Below, piece by piece: positions 52,920-64,000 of a stretch of 64,000 nt of DNA. Made by a program: the position numbers and the translations under genes. This DNA is from Molanna angustata (Eukaryota > Arthropoda > Insecta > Trichoptera > Molannidae), in the NCBI GenBank assembly GCA_963576475.1, contig OY754990.1, forward strand, positions 2,879,256-2,943,255. The letters are read 5' to 3'. Each line of letters begins with the position of its first letter. The first letter of the stretch is position 1. The notes under the pieces are model-generated. The model saw nothing but the letters and a program-made list of their open reading frames with translations, searched no databases and had not been told where the DNA came from.

Positions 52920-53868
52920 GGTAAAAATATAATTTGATTCCCGACAGGAAAAAAAAATCCAATATTTGCATATATGCAATTAAAAAATATTGTATCTTAT
53001 TCAGTTTTCGTGACAGTGTTGAAAGAATAGTGAAATTTAAATCTATATGTATGCAAAACAAGAGCGCCTCCAGAATTTGATAAGCTCCAGCTAATAAAGA
53101 AATCATTTTTGTAAGACGAAACACAAATAAGCGCTCTGAAAGATATTCAACGGCAATATTTTAACAGCACAAATAAAAATTTCACTTCTCGAATTTGTTT
53201 CATCGTATCGATTCATCGAGAGTGAAGCGTGCGAGACCGGCTCCAAAGCATCTTCAAACTCTACGTTGATAAGAGATGTGGGGGGGGGTAGTAATACGAA
53301 AATTACGTTTCATAAATCAAAATTACATGCTGCTACGACATTCCTTCATGCAAAGATAACAAAATAAATAAATTCAAATTATTGTTACATACAAAAACAA
53401 AAATTACATTATTACAAGCGTGTGGGAAAAAAACTTTTGATAGTTTATAAATATATATAATTTTATATATATATATGTATAATTAGTATTTACCTTAACA
53501 TTAATTCTTCATCTATATATTGCAAAAGGCTCCTAAAACAAAATACAAAAATACAACAGATAACAAAATATAATAATAATAATAACAGTCTCCAACAGCC
53601 AATATTAAATAATAATAAATCCACACAACAATATCCATAGACGACAATAGATAAAACAATACATATACATAGATATACAAACACAGAAAGGGCCAATCTT
53701 ATAAACGAAAGACCAAATATCTGCTATTAATTTTCTTATGCTGTAAATTACATATATTATATTATTGAATTTGTGTGAGAGTTTTGGTACAACGTGATGC
53801 AACGTTACTTACTCTGTATTATGAAAAATGTAATAAATCAAACGTAGATGACTGCATCATCATCTATA
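52920..53868. other. Intron sequence without supported features
   Basis: Includes a G9 run at 53281 and a small AT hairpin at 53450-53475. A minus-strand frame near 53220-53270 looks mildly protein-like, but lacks convincing splice context. Confidence 0.4.
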
Positions 53869-53997
53869 ACGGTTACACGATCATCTATGACAGATACATT
53901 ATCATCTTTGATGTTTAAACCATAATCTTAACGGTTACACAATCATTTTTGATAGTTATACCATAATCTTTGACAGTTATATTATCACCTTTGATGT

Positions 53998-56900
53998 TTA
54001 CACCATAATCTTAACGGTTACACAATCATTTTTGATAGTAATAACATCATCTTTGACAGTTATATTATCATCTTTGAGGTTTACACCATAAGCTTTAATG
54101 GTTACACAATCATTTTTTATAGTTATAACATCATCTTTGACAGTTAAATTATCATCTTCCATGTTTACACCATAAGCTTTAATGGTTACACAATCATTTT
54201 TTATAGTTATAACATCATCTTTGACAGTTATATTATCATCTTTGAGGTTTACACCATAAGCTTTAATGGTTAAACAATCATTTTTGATAGTAATAACATC
54301 ATCTTTGACAGTTATATTATCATCTTTGAGGTTTACACCATAAGCTTTAATGGTTAAACAATCATTTTTGATAGTAATAACATCATCTTTGACAGTTATA
54401 TTATCATCTTTGAGGTTTACACCATAAGCTTTAATGGTTACACAATCATTTTTTATAGTTATAACATCATCTTTGACAGTTAAATTATCATCTTCCATGT
54501 TTACACCATAAGCTTTAATGGTTACACAATCATTTTTTATAGTTATAACATCATCTTTGACAGTTATATTATCATCTTTGAGGTTTACACCATAAGCTTT
54601 AATGGTTACACAATCATTTTTTATAGTTATAACATCATCTTTGACAGTTAAATTATCATCTTCCATGTTTACACCATAAGCTTTAATGGTTACACAATCA
54701 TTTTTTATAGTTATAACATCATCTTTGACAGTTAAATTATCATCTTCCATGTTTACACCATAAGCTTTAATGGTTACACAATCATTTTTTATAGTTATAA
54801 CATCATCTTTGACAGTTATATTATCATCTTTGAGGTTTACACCATAAGCTTTAATGGTTACACAATCATTTTTTATAGTTATAACATCATCTTTGACAGT
54901 TAAATTATCATCTTCCATGTTTACACCATAAGCTTTAATGGTTACACAATCATTTTTTATAGTTATAACATCATCTTTGACAGTTATATTATCATCTTTG
55001 AGGTTTACACCATAAGCTTTAATGGTTAAACAATCATTTTTGATAGTAATAACATCATCTTTGACAGTTATATTATCATCTTTGAGGTTTACACCATAAG
55101 CTTTAATGGTTGCACAATCATTTTTTATAGTTATAACATCATCTTTGACAGTTAAATTATCATCTTCCATGTTTACACCATAAGCTTTAATGGTTACACA
55201 ATCATTTTTTATAGTTATAACATCATCTTTGACAGTTATATTATCATCTTTGAGGTTTACACCATAAGCTTTAATGGTTAAACAATCATTTTTGATAGTA
55301 ATAACATCATCTTTGACAGTTATATTATCATCTTTGAGGTTTACACCATAAGCTTTAATGGTTACACAATCATTTTTTATAGTTATAACATCATCTTTGA
55401 CAGTTATATTATCATCTTTGAGGTTTACACCATAAGCTTTAATGGTTAAACAATCATTTTTTATAGTTATAACATCATCTTTGACAGTTATATTATCATC
55501 TTTGAGGTTTACACCATAAGCTTTAATGGTTAAACAATCATTTTTGATAGTAATAACATCATCTTTGACAGTTATATTATCATCTTTGAGGTTTACACCA
55601 TAAGCTTTAATGGTTACACAATCATTTTTTATAGTTATAACATCAACTTTGACAGTTAAATTATCATCTTCCATGTTTACACCATAAGCTTTAATGGTTA
55701 CACAATCATTTTTTATAGTTATAACATCATCTTTGACAGTTATATTATCATCTTTGAGGTTTACACCATAAGCTTTAATGGTTACACAATCATTTTTTAT
55801 AGTTATAACATCATCTTTGACAGTTAAATTATCATCTTCCATGTTTACACCATAAGCTTTAATGGTTACACAATCATTTTTTATAGTTATAACATCATCT
55901 TTGACAGTTATATTATCATCTTTGAGGTTTACACCATAAGCTTTAATGGTTACACAATCATTTTTGATAGTAATAACATCATCTTTGACAGTTATATTAT
56001 CATCTTTGAGGTTTACACCATAAGCTTTAATGGTTACACAATCATTTTTTATAGTTATAACATCATCTTTGACAGTTAAATTATCATCTTCCATGTTTAC
56101 ACCATAAGCTTTAATGGTTACACAATCATTTTTTAAAGTTATAACATCATCTTTGACAGTTATATTATCATCTTTGAGGTTTACACCATAAGCTTTAATG
56201 GTTACACAATCATTTTTTATAGTTATAACATCATCTTTGACAGTTAAATTATCATCTTCCATGTTTACACCATAAGCTTTAATGGTTACACAATCATTTT
56301 TTATAGTTATAACATCATCTTTGACAGTTATATTATCATCTTTGAGGTTTACACCATAAGCTTTAATGGTTACACAATCATTTTTTATAGTTATAACATC
56401 ATCTTTGACAGTTAAATTATCATCTTCCATGTTTACACCATAAGCTTTAATGGTTACACAATCATTTTTTATAGTTATAACATCATCTTTGACAGTTATA
56501 TTATCATCTTTGAGGTTTACACCATAAGCTTTAATGGTTAAACAATCATTTTTGATAGTAATAACATCATCTTTGACAGTTATATTATCATCTTTGAGGT
56601 TTACACCATAAGCTTTAATGGTTGCACAATCATTTTTTATAGTTATAACATCATCTTTGACAGTTAAATTATCATCTTCCATGTTTACACCATAAGCTTT
56701 AATGGTTACACAATCATTTTTTATAGTTATAACATCATCTTTGACAGTTATATTATCATCTTTGAGGTTTACACCATAAGCTTTAATGGTTAAACAATCA
56801 TTTTTGATAGTAATAACATCATCTTTGACAGTTATATTATCATCTTTGAGGTTTACACCATAAGCTTTAATGGTTACACAATCATTTTTTATAGTTATAA

Positions 56901-59900
56901 CATCATCTTTGACAGTTATATTATCATCTTTGAGGTTTACACCATAAGCTTTAATGGTTAAACAATCATTTTTTATAGTTATAACATCATCTTTGACAGT
57001 TATATTATCATCTTTGAGGTTTACACCATAAGCTTTAATGGTTAAACAATCATTTTTGATAGTAATAACATCATCTTTGACAGTTATATTATCATCTTTG
57101 AGGTTTACACCATAAGCTTTAATGGTTACACAATCATTTTTTATAGTTATAACATCATCTTTGACAGTTAAATTATCATCTTCCATGTTTACACCATAAG
57201 CTTTAATGGTTACACAATCATTTTTTATAGTTATAACATCATCTTTGACAGTTATATTATCATCTTTGAGGTTTACACCATAAGCTTTAATGGTTACACA
57301 ATCATTTTTTATAGTTATAACATCATCTTTGACAGTTAAATTATCATCTTCCATGTTTACACCATAAGCTTTAATGGTTACACAATCATTTTTTATAGTT
57401 ATAACATCATCTTTGACAGTTATATTATCATCTTTGAGGTTTACACCATAAGCTTTAATGGTTACACAATCATTTTTGATAGTAATAACATCATCTTTGA
57501 CAGTTATATTATCATCTTTGAGGTTTACACCATAAGCTTTAATGGTTACACAATCATTTTTTATAGTTATAACATCATCTTTGACAGTTATATTATCATC
57601 TTTGAGGTTTACACCATAAGCTTTAATGGTTACACAATCATTTTTGATAGTAATAACATCATCTTTGACAGTTATATTATCATCTTTGAGGTTTACACCA
57701 TAAGCTTTAATGGTTACACAATCATTTTTTATAGTTATAACATCATCTTTGACAGTTAAATTATCATCTTCCATGTTTACACCATAAGCTTTAATGGTTA
57801 CACAATCATTTTTTAAAGATATAACATCATCTTTGACAGTTATATTATCATCTTTGAGGTTTACACCATAAGCTTTAATGGTTACACAATCATTTTTTAT
57901 AGTTATAACATCATCTTTGACAGTTAAATTATCATCTTCCATGTTTACACCATAAGCTTTAATGGTTACACAATCATTTTTTATAGTTATAACATCATCT
58001 TTGACAGTTATATTATCATCTTTGAGGTTTACACCATAAGCTTTAATGGTTACACAATCATTTTTTATAGTTATAACATCATCTTTGACAGTTAAATTAT
58101 CATCTTCCATGTTTACACCATAAGCTTTAATGGTTACACAATCATTTTTTATAGTTATAACATCATCTTTGACAGTTATATTATCATCTTTGAGGTTTAC
58201 ACCATAAGCTTTAATGGTTAAACAATCATTTTTGATAGTAATAACATCATCTTTGACAGTTATATTATCATCTTTGAGGTTTACACCATAAGCTTTAATG
58301 GTTGCACAATCATTTTTTATAGTTATAACATCATCTTTGACAGTTAAATTATCATCTTCCATGTTTACACCATAAGCTTTAATGGTTACACAATCATTTT
58401 TTATAGTTATAACATCATCTTTGACAGTTATATTATCATCTTTGAGGTTTACACCATAAGCTTTAATGGTTAAACAATCATTTTTGATAGTAATAACATC
58501 ATCTTTGACAGTTATATTATCATCTTTGAGGTTTACACCATAAGCTTTAATGGTTACACAATCATTTTTTATAGTTATAACATCATCTTTGACAGTTATA
58601 TTATCATCTTTGAGGTTTACACCATAAGCTTTAATGGTTAAACAATCATTTTTTATAGTTATAACATCATCTTTGACAGTTATATTATCATCTTTGAGGT
58701 TTACACCATAAGCTTTAATGGTTAAACAATCATTTTTGATAGTAATAACATCATCTTTGACAGTTATATTATCATCTTTGAGGTTTACACCATAAGCTTT
58801 AATGGTTACACAATCATTTTTTATAGTTATAACATCATCTTTGACAGTTAAATTATCATCTTCCATGTTTACACCATAAGCTTTAATGGTTACACAATCA
58901 TTTTTTAAAGTTATAACATCATCTTTGACAGTTATATTATCATCTTTGAGGTTTACACCATAAGCTTTAATGGTTACACAATCATTTTTTATAGTTATAA
59001 CATCATCTTTGACAGTTAAATTATCATCTTCCATGTTTACACCATAAGCTTTAATGGTTACACAATCATTTTTTATAGTTATAACATCATCTTTGACAGT
59101 TATATTATCATCTTTGAGGTTTACACCATAAGCTTTAATGGTTACACAATCATTTTTGATAGTAATAACATCATCTTTGACAGTTATATTATCATCTTTG
59201 AGGTTTACACCATAAGCTTTAATGGTTACACAATCATTTTTTATAGTTATAACATCATCTTTGACAGTTAAATTATCATCTTTGAGGTTTACACCATAAG
59301 CTTTAATGGTTAAACAATCATTTTTGATAGTAATAACATCATCTTTGACAGTTATATTATCATCTTTGAGGTTTACACCATAAGCTTTAATGGTTACACA
59401 ATCATTTTTTATAGTTATAACATCATCTTTGACAGTTAAATTATCATCTTCCATGTTTACACCATAAGCTTTAATGGTTACACAATCATTTTTTATAGTT
59501 ATAACATCATCTTTGACAGTTATATTATCATCTTTGAGGTTTACACCATAAGCTTTAATGGTTACACAATCATTTTTTATAGTTATAACATCATCTTTGA
59601 CAGTTAAATTATCATCTTCCATGTTTACACCATAAGCTTTAATGGTTACACAATCATTTTTTATAGTTATAACATCATCTTTGACAGTTATATTATCATC
59701 TTTGAGGTTTACACCATAAGCTTTAATGGTTACACAATCATTTTTGATAGTAATAACATCATCTTTGACAGTTATATTATCATCTTTGAGGTTTACACCA
59801 TAAGCTTTAATGGTTACACAATCATTTTTTATAGTTATAACATCATCTTTGACAGTTAAATTATCATCTTCCATGTTTACACCATAAGCTTTAATGGTTA

Positions 59901-60942
59901 CACAATCATTTTTTAAAGTTATAACATCATCTTTGACAGTTATATTATCATCTTTGAGGTTTACACCATAAGCTTTAATGGTTACACAATCATTTTTTAT
60001 AGTTATAACATCATCTTTGACAGTTAAATTATCATCTTCCATGTTTACACCATAAGCTTTAATGGTTACACAATCATTTTTTATAGTTATAACATCATCT
60101 TTGACAGTTATATTATCATCTTTGAGGTTTACACCATAAGCTTTAATGGTTACACAATCATTTTTGATAGTAATAACATCATCTTTGACAGTTATATTAT
60201 CATCTTTGAGGTTTACACCATAAGCTTTAATGGTTACACAATCATTTTTTATAGTTATAACATCATCTTTGACAGTTATATTATCATCTTTGAGGTTTAC
60301 ACCATAAGCTTTAATGGTTACACAATCATTTTTTATAGTTATAACATCATCTTTGACAGTTAAATTATCATCTTCCATGTTTACACCATAAGCTTTAATG
60401 GTTACACAATCATTTTTTATAGTTATAACATCATCTTTGACAGTTATATTATCATCTTTGAGGTTTACACCATAAGCTTTAATGGTTACACAATCATTTT
60501 TGATAGTAATAACATCATCTTTGACAGTTATATTATCATCTTTGAGGTTTACACCATAAGCTTTAATGGTTACACAATCATTTTTTATAGTTATAACATC
60601 ATCTTTGACAGTTAAATTATCATCTTCCATGTTTACACCATAAGCTTTAATGGTTACACAATCATTTTTTATAGTTATAACATCATCTTTGACAGTTAAA
60701 TTATCATCTTCCATGTTTACACCATAAGCTTTAATGGTTACACAATCATTTTTTATAGTAATAACATCATCTTTGACAGTTATATTAGCATGTTCGATGT
60801 TTACATCATAATCTTTAACGGTTACACCATCATCATGGATAGTTAAATCATCGATTTCAACTGTTTTTTTTTTAACAAAAAATGAATATGTCCTTGTTAA
60901 ACAAATACATATGCTTCTTCCTACATTCCCTAAATAAAGCAT
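53998..60942 (-). other. 2,314-codon open frame through the 84-bp array
   Basis: The minus frame is open with a 28-residue period built from heptads of the form K-D/N-D-x-I-T-V (KDDVITI, KNDCVTI, KDDNITV). Alternating hydrophobic and polar positions could form beta strands. The first ~26 codons come from the SINE insertion and the last few from decayed units. I read it as a by-product of amplifying a stop-free unit whose length is divisible by 3, not as a gene. Confidence 0.6.
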
Positions 60943-61050
60943 AAATGCTTGTGCTACAGGCGAACGAAATCGGCCGAGGCAGGATTCGAACTCGCGACCA
61001 CTGGATTACTAGCCCAGCGTGCTAACTGCTCTGCCATCGACCCATCTATA
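60866..61050 (-). mobile_element. tRNA-derived SINE S1 in the array edge
   Basis: Complement starts GGTCGATGGCAGAGCAGTTA, B box GAGTTCGAATCC, body CGCCTGTAGCACAAGCATTT, and ends in an A-rich tail. Degenerate 84-bp units resume at 61050-61130, so it inserted into the array margin. Confidence 0.82.
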
Positions 61051-61130
61051 TATGTTACATCATCATTTTTAACAGTTTAGATGGTGTAACATTTTTAAAT
61101 GTTACACTGGCATCATCTTTGATCATTTTC

Positions 61131-61574
61131 AACTCAATTAAAAATAAAACAATATGTTTATGATTCTACATACAATATGATTTTTATTAAAATTAGTCAT
61201 TTTTATTTTAGACATTAATAATGCCGAGTCACCTCGGTGAAAATGTTTGGTCATTGTAATAGAATTTTGTGAAAAAATATTTTGATATATTTTTTCATTC
61301 ATTTTGACTAGAGTGTTGCCGCAAGAAAAAATTATAAGATAATTTAATTTTTAACTGCGGTAAACGGTCAACTTCCTAGCAAAATTATATATTATTTCTG
61401 AAATATTCAAACACACAAACAATATAATGTTACAATTGACAATAATTGAATTATTTTTGACTTCACTTCCAACAACAATTTTAAACTAAGAATTATTGTC
61501 ATGAGCCGATTGGCTTTTTTAATAATTAATGTACCTAAATAAAAAAAAATTATCATGTAATATTTTTATTTAAT
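61131..61574. other. AT-rich intron sequence
   Basis: Nothing recognised. Confidence 0.4.
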
Positions 61575-61700
61575 ATTGCTTCTCGGGCAACCAACGGGTC
61601 CTATGTCAAATATTAATTTAAAACGCATCCAATAACAAGTTGCCACATTTTATATACATATAAATGTTAATTGTCTCACAGATCCAGATTGAAAACACAC
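61575..61700 (-). mobile_element. SINE S2 3' portion
   Basis: Shares TCAAATATNAATTTAANNCG and TCTCACAGATCCAGATTGAAAAC with the copy at 17220-17310. The head is missing. Confidence 0.55.
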
Positions 61701-61879
61701 AACTTTTTATTTTTTTTGCTTAACTTATGTAACTATATTTTTTCTTCTATTTTTTTTACTTAACTTTTGTAACCTAATTTTCTCTTATTTATGTAACTCT
61801 TACTTGTGTAACTTACGTGTGTGATTGAATATGAGCTCATGTAATGTCGTGCGCATCCATAATTGGACGTCCAGCACTC

Positions 61880-62046
61880 ATAATAATAACCAATATTATT
61901 TTCTTTTTATGAAAATTGTAAGCTGAATGTCCATGTACCCTTTTAATAAAATAATATAAATATATAACTTTACACTGTGACTCCCCCGGGATTAAACCCG
62001 GGACTTTTGACTAGGCTTCAGCTATCTAATTAACTGAGAAGTGAAG
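61880..62046 (-). mobile_element. tRNA-derived SINE, S2-like
   Basis: Complement begins GCCTTCACTTCTCAGTTAAT and includes the B box GGGTTTAATCCCGGGGGAGT. Its head abuts the S3 SINE that follows. Confidence 0.6.
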
Positions 62047-62074
62047 GCCGAATATATAATATAAGAATAAAGGT

Positions 62075-62287
62075 ATATAATAATAATAAACATTTCCTTG
62101 CACCCTTTACACTGGTGAGTTTATTGCCGTATGTCAATTTCTTCCAACTAACCAGTGTTTCCAGCCCATAAAAACCAATATTTGTGCGAGAAATAAATTT
62201 AAATAAATTTCTCCTCTGCTGGGGATCAAACCCAGGACGCCCGCACAAAAACCGAACAGCTTACCAACTGTGCCACGGCGGTCGGCA
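62075..62287 (-). mobile_element. tRNA-derived SINE, family S3, copy 2
   Basis: Close copy of 2948-3164, with a diverged B box (GGGTTTGATCCCC) and the same AAACACTGGTTAGTTGGAAG body. Confidence 0.75.
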
Positions 62288-62542
62288 TTCATTCTCGCAA
62301 CTTTTAACTCAAATAATTCTCAAAATGATCTTATGGTTAAATAAATATATATAATATTTATTAAATACAATGAAGCTTAAAGACGAAAAATAAACTCAAA
62401 AGTACTAAAAGATAGTAAAAAATGAGAAGAAAAGACGATGAGAAGCTCATACAAGGCCTAGAGATTGACATGAAATAAATTATGAACTCTTAATAGTCCG
62501 AGAGATAGCAACGCTTTCAATTAATCATTTTTTAATGGCCTG

Positions 62543-62980
62543 TTTTTTTTATATTTCCTTTGTTATTGAATATAGGTATGAAAAAGCCAAGTCTGGCACC
62601 TGGGAGTGGTTGCATTGACCAGTGTGCACCCCCTTCCTTGGTGAAAATTGCAGATTTTAACTTATTTCAATATAATTTGTACTTGTACAATATTTGTACC
62701 TGTAGAATCCGTCCGTTTGTGAAATATGTACTTACTGTTACTGAAATATAAAAAAAATCTTCCCGGGTGTGTGCTGAACAAATGACCAAATGACATTATA
62801 ATCAGATGGATGATACAAACACACAAAAAGGACTTACAAAGATACAAATGACTCTAAAATCTGCAATTTTCATCTATACGAAAGGGGATGTAGGTATACT
62901 GGAAAATGTAACCACTACCAGGTGACAGACTTACCTTTGTCATACCTATATTCAATAAGGAAAGTAATATAAAAAAAAAA
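62543..62980. mobile_element. MITE with ~60-bp TIRs
   Basis: Left arm TTATTGAATATAGGTATG... AGTCTGGCACCTGGGAGTGG is the inverse of the right arm around 62895-62965. Internal inverted AAAATCTGCAATTTT segments extend the palindrome. Confidence 0.7.
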
Positions 62981-63024
62981 CATTAAAAATTATTGTTTAT
63001 TGACATTGCTTTCACTTAGACTAC

Positions 63025-63499
63025 CATACCATCACGCCATTTCCCTATTTGGAGTAGGCAGAGAGAACCGAACGCCAGACTCCTCTCTCTTGACATACAT
63101 TCCTCGCTTCATTCACGTCCATACATCGTCTCATACACGCTCTTCTATTATTCTTACTTCTAACATCTCCATCTTTCAAAATCCCATTTATGTGATCGTG
63201 CCAACTCTTTCTTGGCCGAACTCTACTTTTCATTCCTCTTTTATCAGCCTTGTATACTTTTTTTGTCAGACGGTCATCACTCATTCTTCTATGTGGCCGA
63301 ACCACCTTAGGGCATTTATTTTCATCTTACTTACGATATTTCTTTCAATCATACATTCTCGTCTAATATCCTCATTTCTTATTCTATCATACATCGTTTT
63401 ACCACACATTCGTCTTAGTGGCCTCATTTCAACCGCGTTAATTCTACTTTCATGCGTCTTCTGCCATGTCCATGTCTCACTAGCATACATTAGAGTCGC
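63025..63499 (-). mobile_element. 5'-truncated LINE, 12-bp TSD
   Basis: Flanked by CACTTAGACTAC (63013-63024 and 63500-63511). Two overlapping minus frames encode one decayed RT tail: YASETWTWQKTHESRINAVE, LRRMCGKTMYDRIRNEDIRR and ALRWFGHIEE, then after a frameshift MVRPHRRMSDDRLTKKVYKA and RPRKSWHDHINGILKDGDVR. Same family as 50142-50328. Confidence 0.88.
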
Positions 63500-63511
63500 A
63501 CACTTAGACTA

Positions 63512-64000
63512 CAATGTATATTATCAAAATATGTGATTGGCATGACGGTATACTTGCAAAAACTATTTGTTTTAATAATAACTGCAAAAATGACTCGTTA
63601 ATAATAAGTATGTATTTTTTTTTATTAATATAACCTTTTTGATAAAAATATATAAAAATTATTTTGAATATTTAGCCATTTGTAATTGGCTCGTGTTACA
63701 TGACCTCACAAAGCAAGAGAACAAAAAAATATATTGACTAATTAGAGTTAACAATTGGTTTTAACTTTAAAATGTTATGTCAACTGTCATTTGTTAAGGA
63801 AACAATTGAGAAATAACACAAACACGATATAACACAACAAAAATAGTTATTTTAAAGCATGTACATACTGTGCACAATTCAATAACAAATGGAAAGAAAA
63901 CTAGAACTTTAATTTTTATTTAATTAACAAAGATTGCTTTGAAAAATAATTACAAGATAAATTGTCAATATAGTTTTGGAAATGAGGTGCCAAATTAAAT
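63512..64000. other. AT-rich sequence to window end
   Basis: Nothing recognised. Confidence 0.4.

Larger units (their letters stand above)
53870..61130. repeat. 84-bp satellite array (~83 units), 4 x 21-bp substructure
   Basis: The 84-bp unit is four diverged 21-mers, e.g. ATCATCTTTGACAGTTATATT and ATCATCTTTGAGGTTTACACC. Two main unit types alternate irregularly (CTTTGAGG versus CTTCCATG). Larger blocks of 18-20 units are repeated: a rare GGTTGCACAA variant recurs at 55111, 56623 and 58303 (1512 and 1680 bp apart). Units at both edges are degenerate, and a SINE (60866-61050) interrupts the right edge. It lies in the hppy 5' intron. Confidence 0.95.

Noticed and set aside
53200..53280. Possible additional hppy exon (minus frame reading NVEFEDALEPVSHASLS...)
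   Set aside because: No convincing acceptor/donor pair in the required phase and no family similarity that I recognise.

Overview
The window is eukaryotic, AT-rich and dominated by repeats. It carries the 3' half of one conserved animal gene, with ordinary GT-AG introns, inside a dense layer of transposable elements and tandem arrays. The gene, the non-LTR retrotransposon families, the tRNA-derived SINEs, the palindromic MITEs and the Helitron-type elements together point to an insect. I cannot name the order from sequence alone.

Gene. On the minus strand, eleven exons from 47841 down to 20612 encode the C-terminal 803 residues of a MAP4K3/MAP4K5-type kinase, the orthologue of Drosophila happyhour (hppy). 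The exons hold a long Cys- and Ser-rich linker, a proline-rich SH3-binding segment and the complete CNH (citron homology) domain ending at a stop codon. Every splice phase joins without a break. The kinase domain is not in the window and should lie beyond 64000. Positions 1-20600 lie downstream of the gene and hold only repeats.

Downstream region (1-20600). It contains palindromic or long-TIR MITEs (38, 1359, 2828, 3700, 5167, 7760, 13792, 14569, 18069), a hAT-like foldback element (15004-16927) split by a LINE, several 5'-truncated LINEs with target-site duplications (6263, 15665, 18488, 19093), SINEs, a 39-bp minisatellite (9891-11420) and a (TA)n tract.

Introns of hppy (20712-46699). They hold an 89-bp array, a 43-bp array, a 36/120-bp higher-order array, three full-length and one partial Helentron/HINE-like element, a 3.04-kb Helitron-like element nested in one of these, a nearly intact CR1/Jockey-type LINE (36765-40197), and TTA-flanked and other MITEs.

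Upstream intron (47842-64000). It holds a second Harbinger-like element, SINEs, LINE fragments and a 7-kb array of 84-bp units (53870-61130). That array is open for 2,314 codons on the minus strand.

The most interesting structure is the nest at 30478-35890. An older repeat was hit twice by HINE-like elements, and one of those was then hit by the Helitron-like element. Uninterrupted copies of the host repeats elsewhere in the window serve as empty sites.
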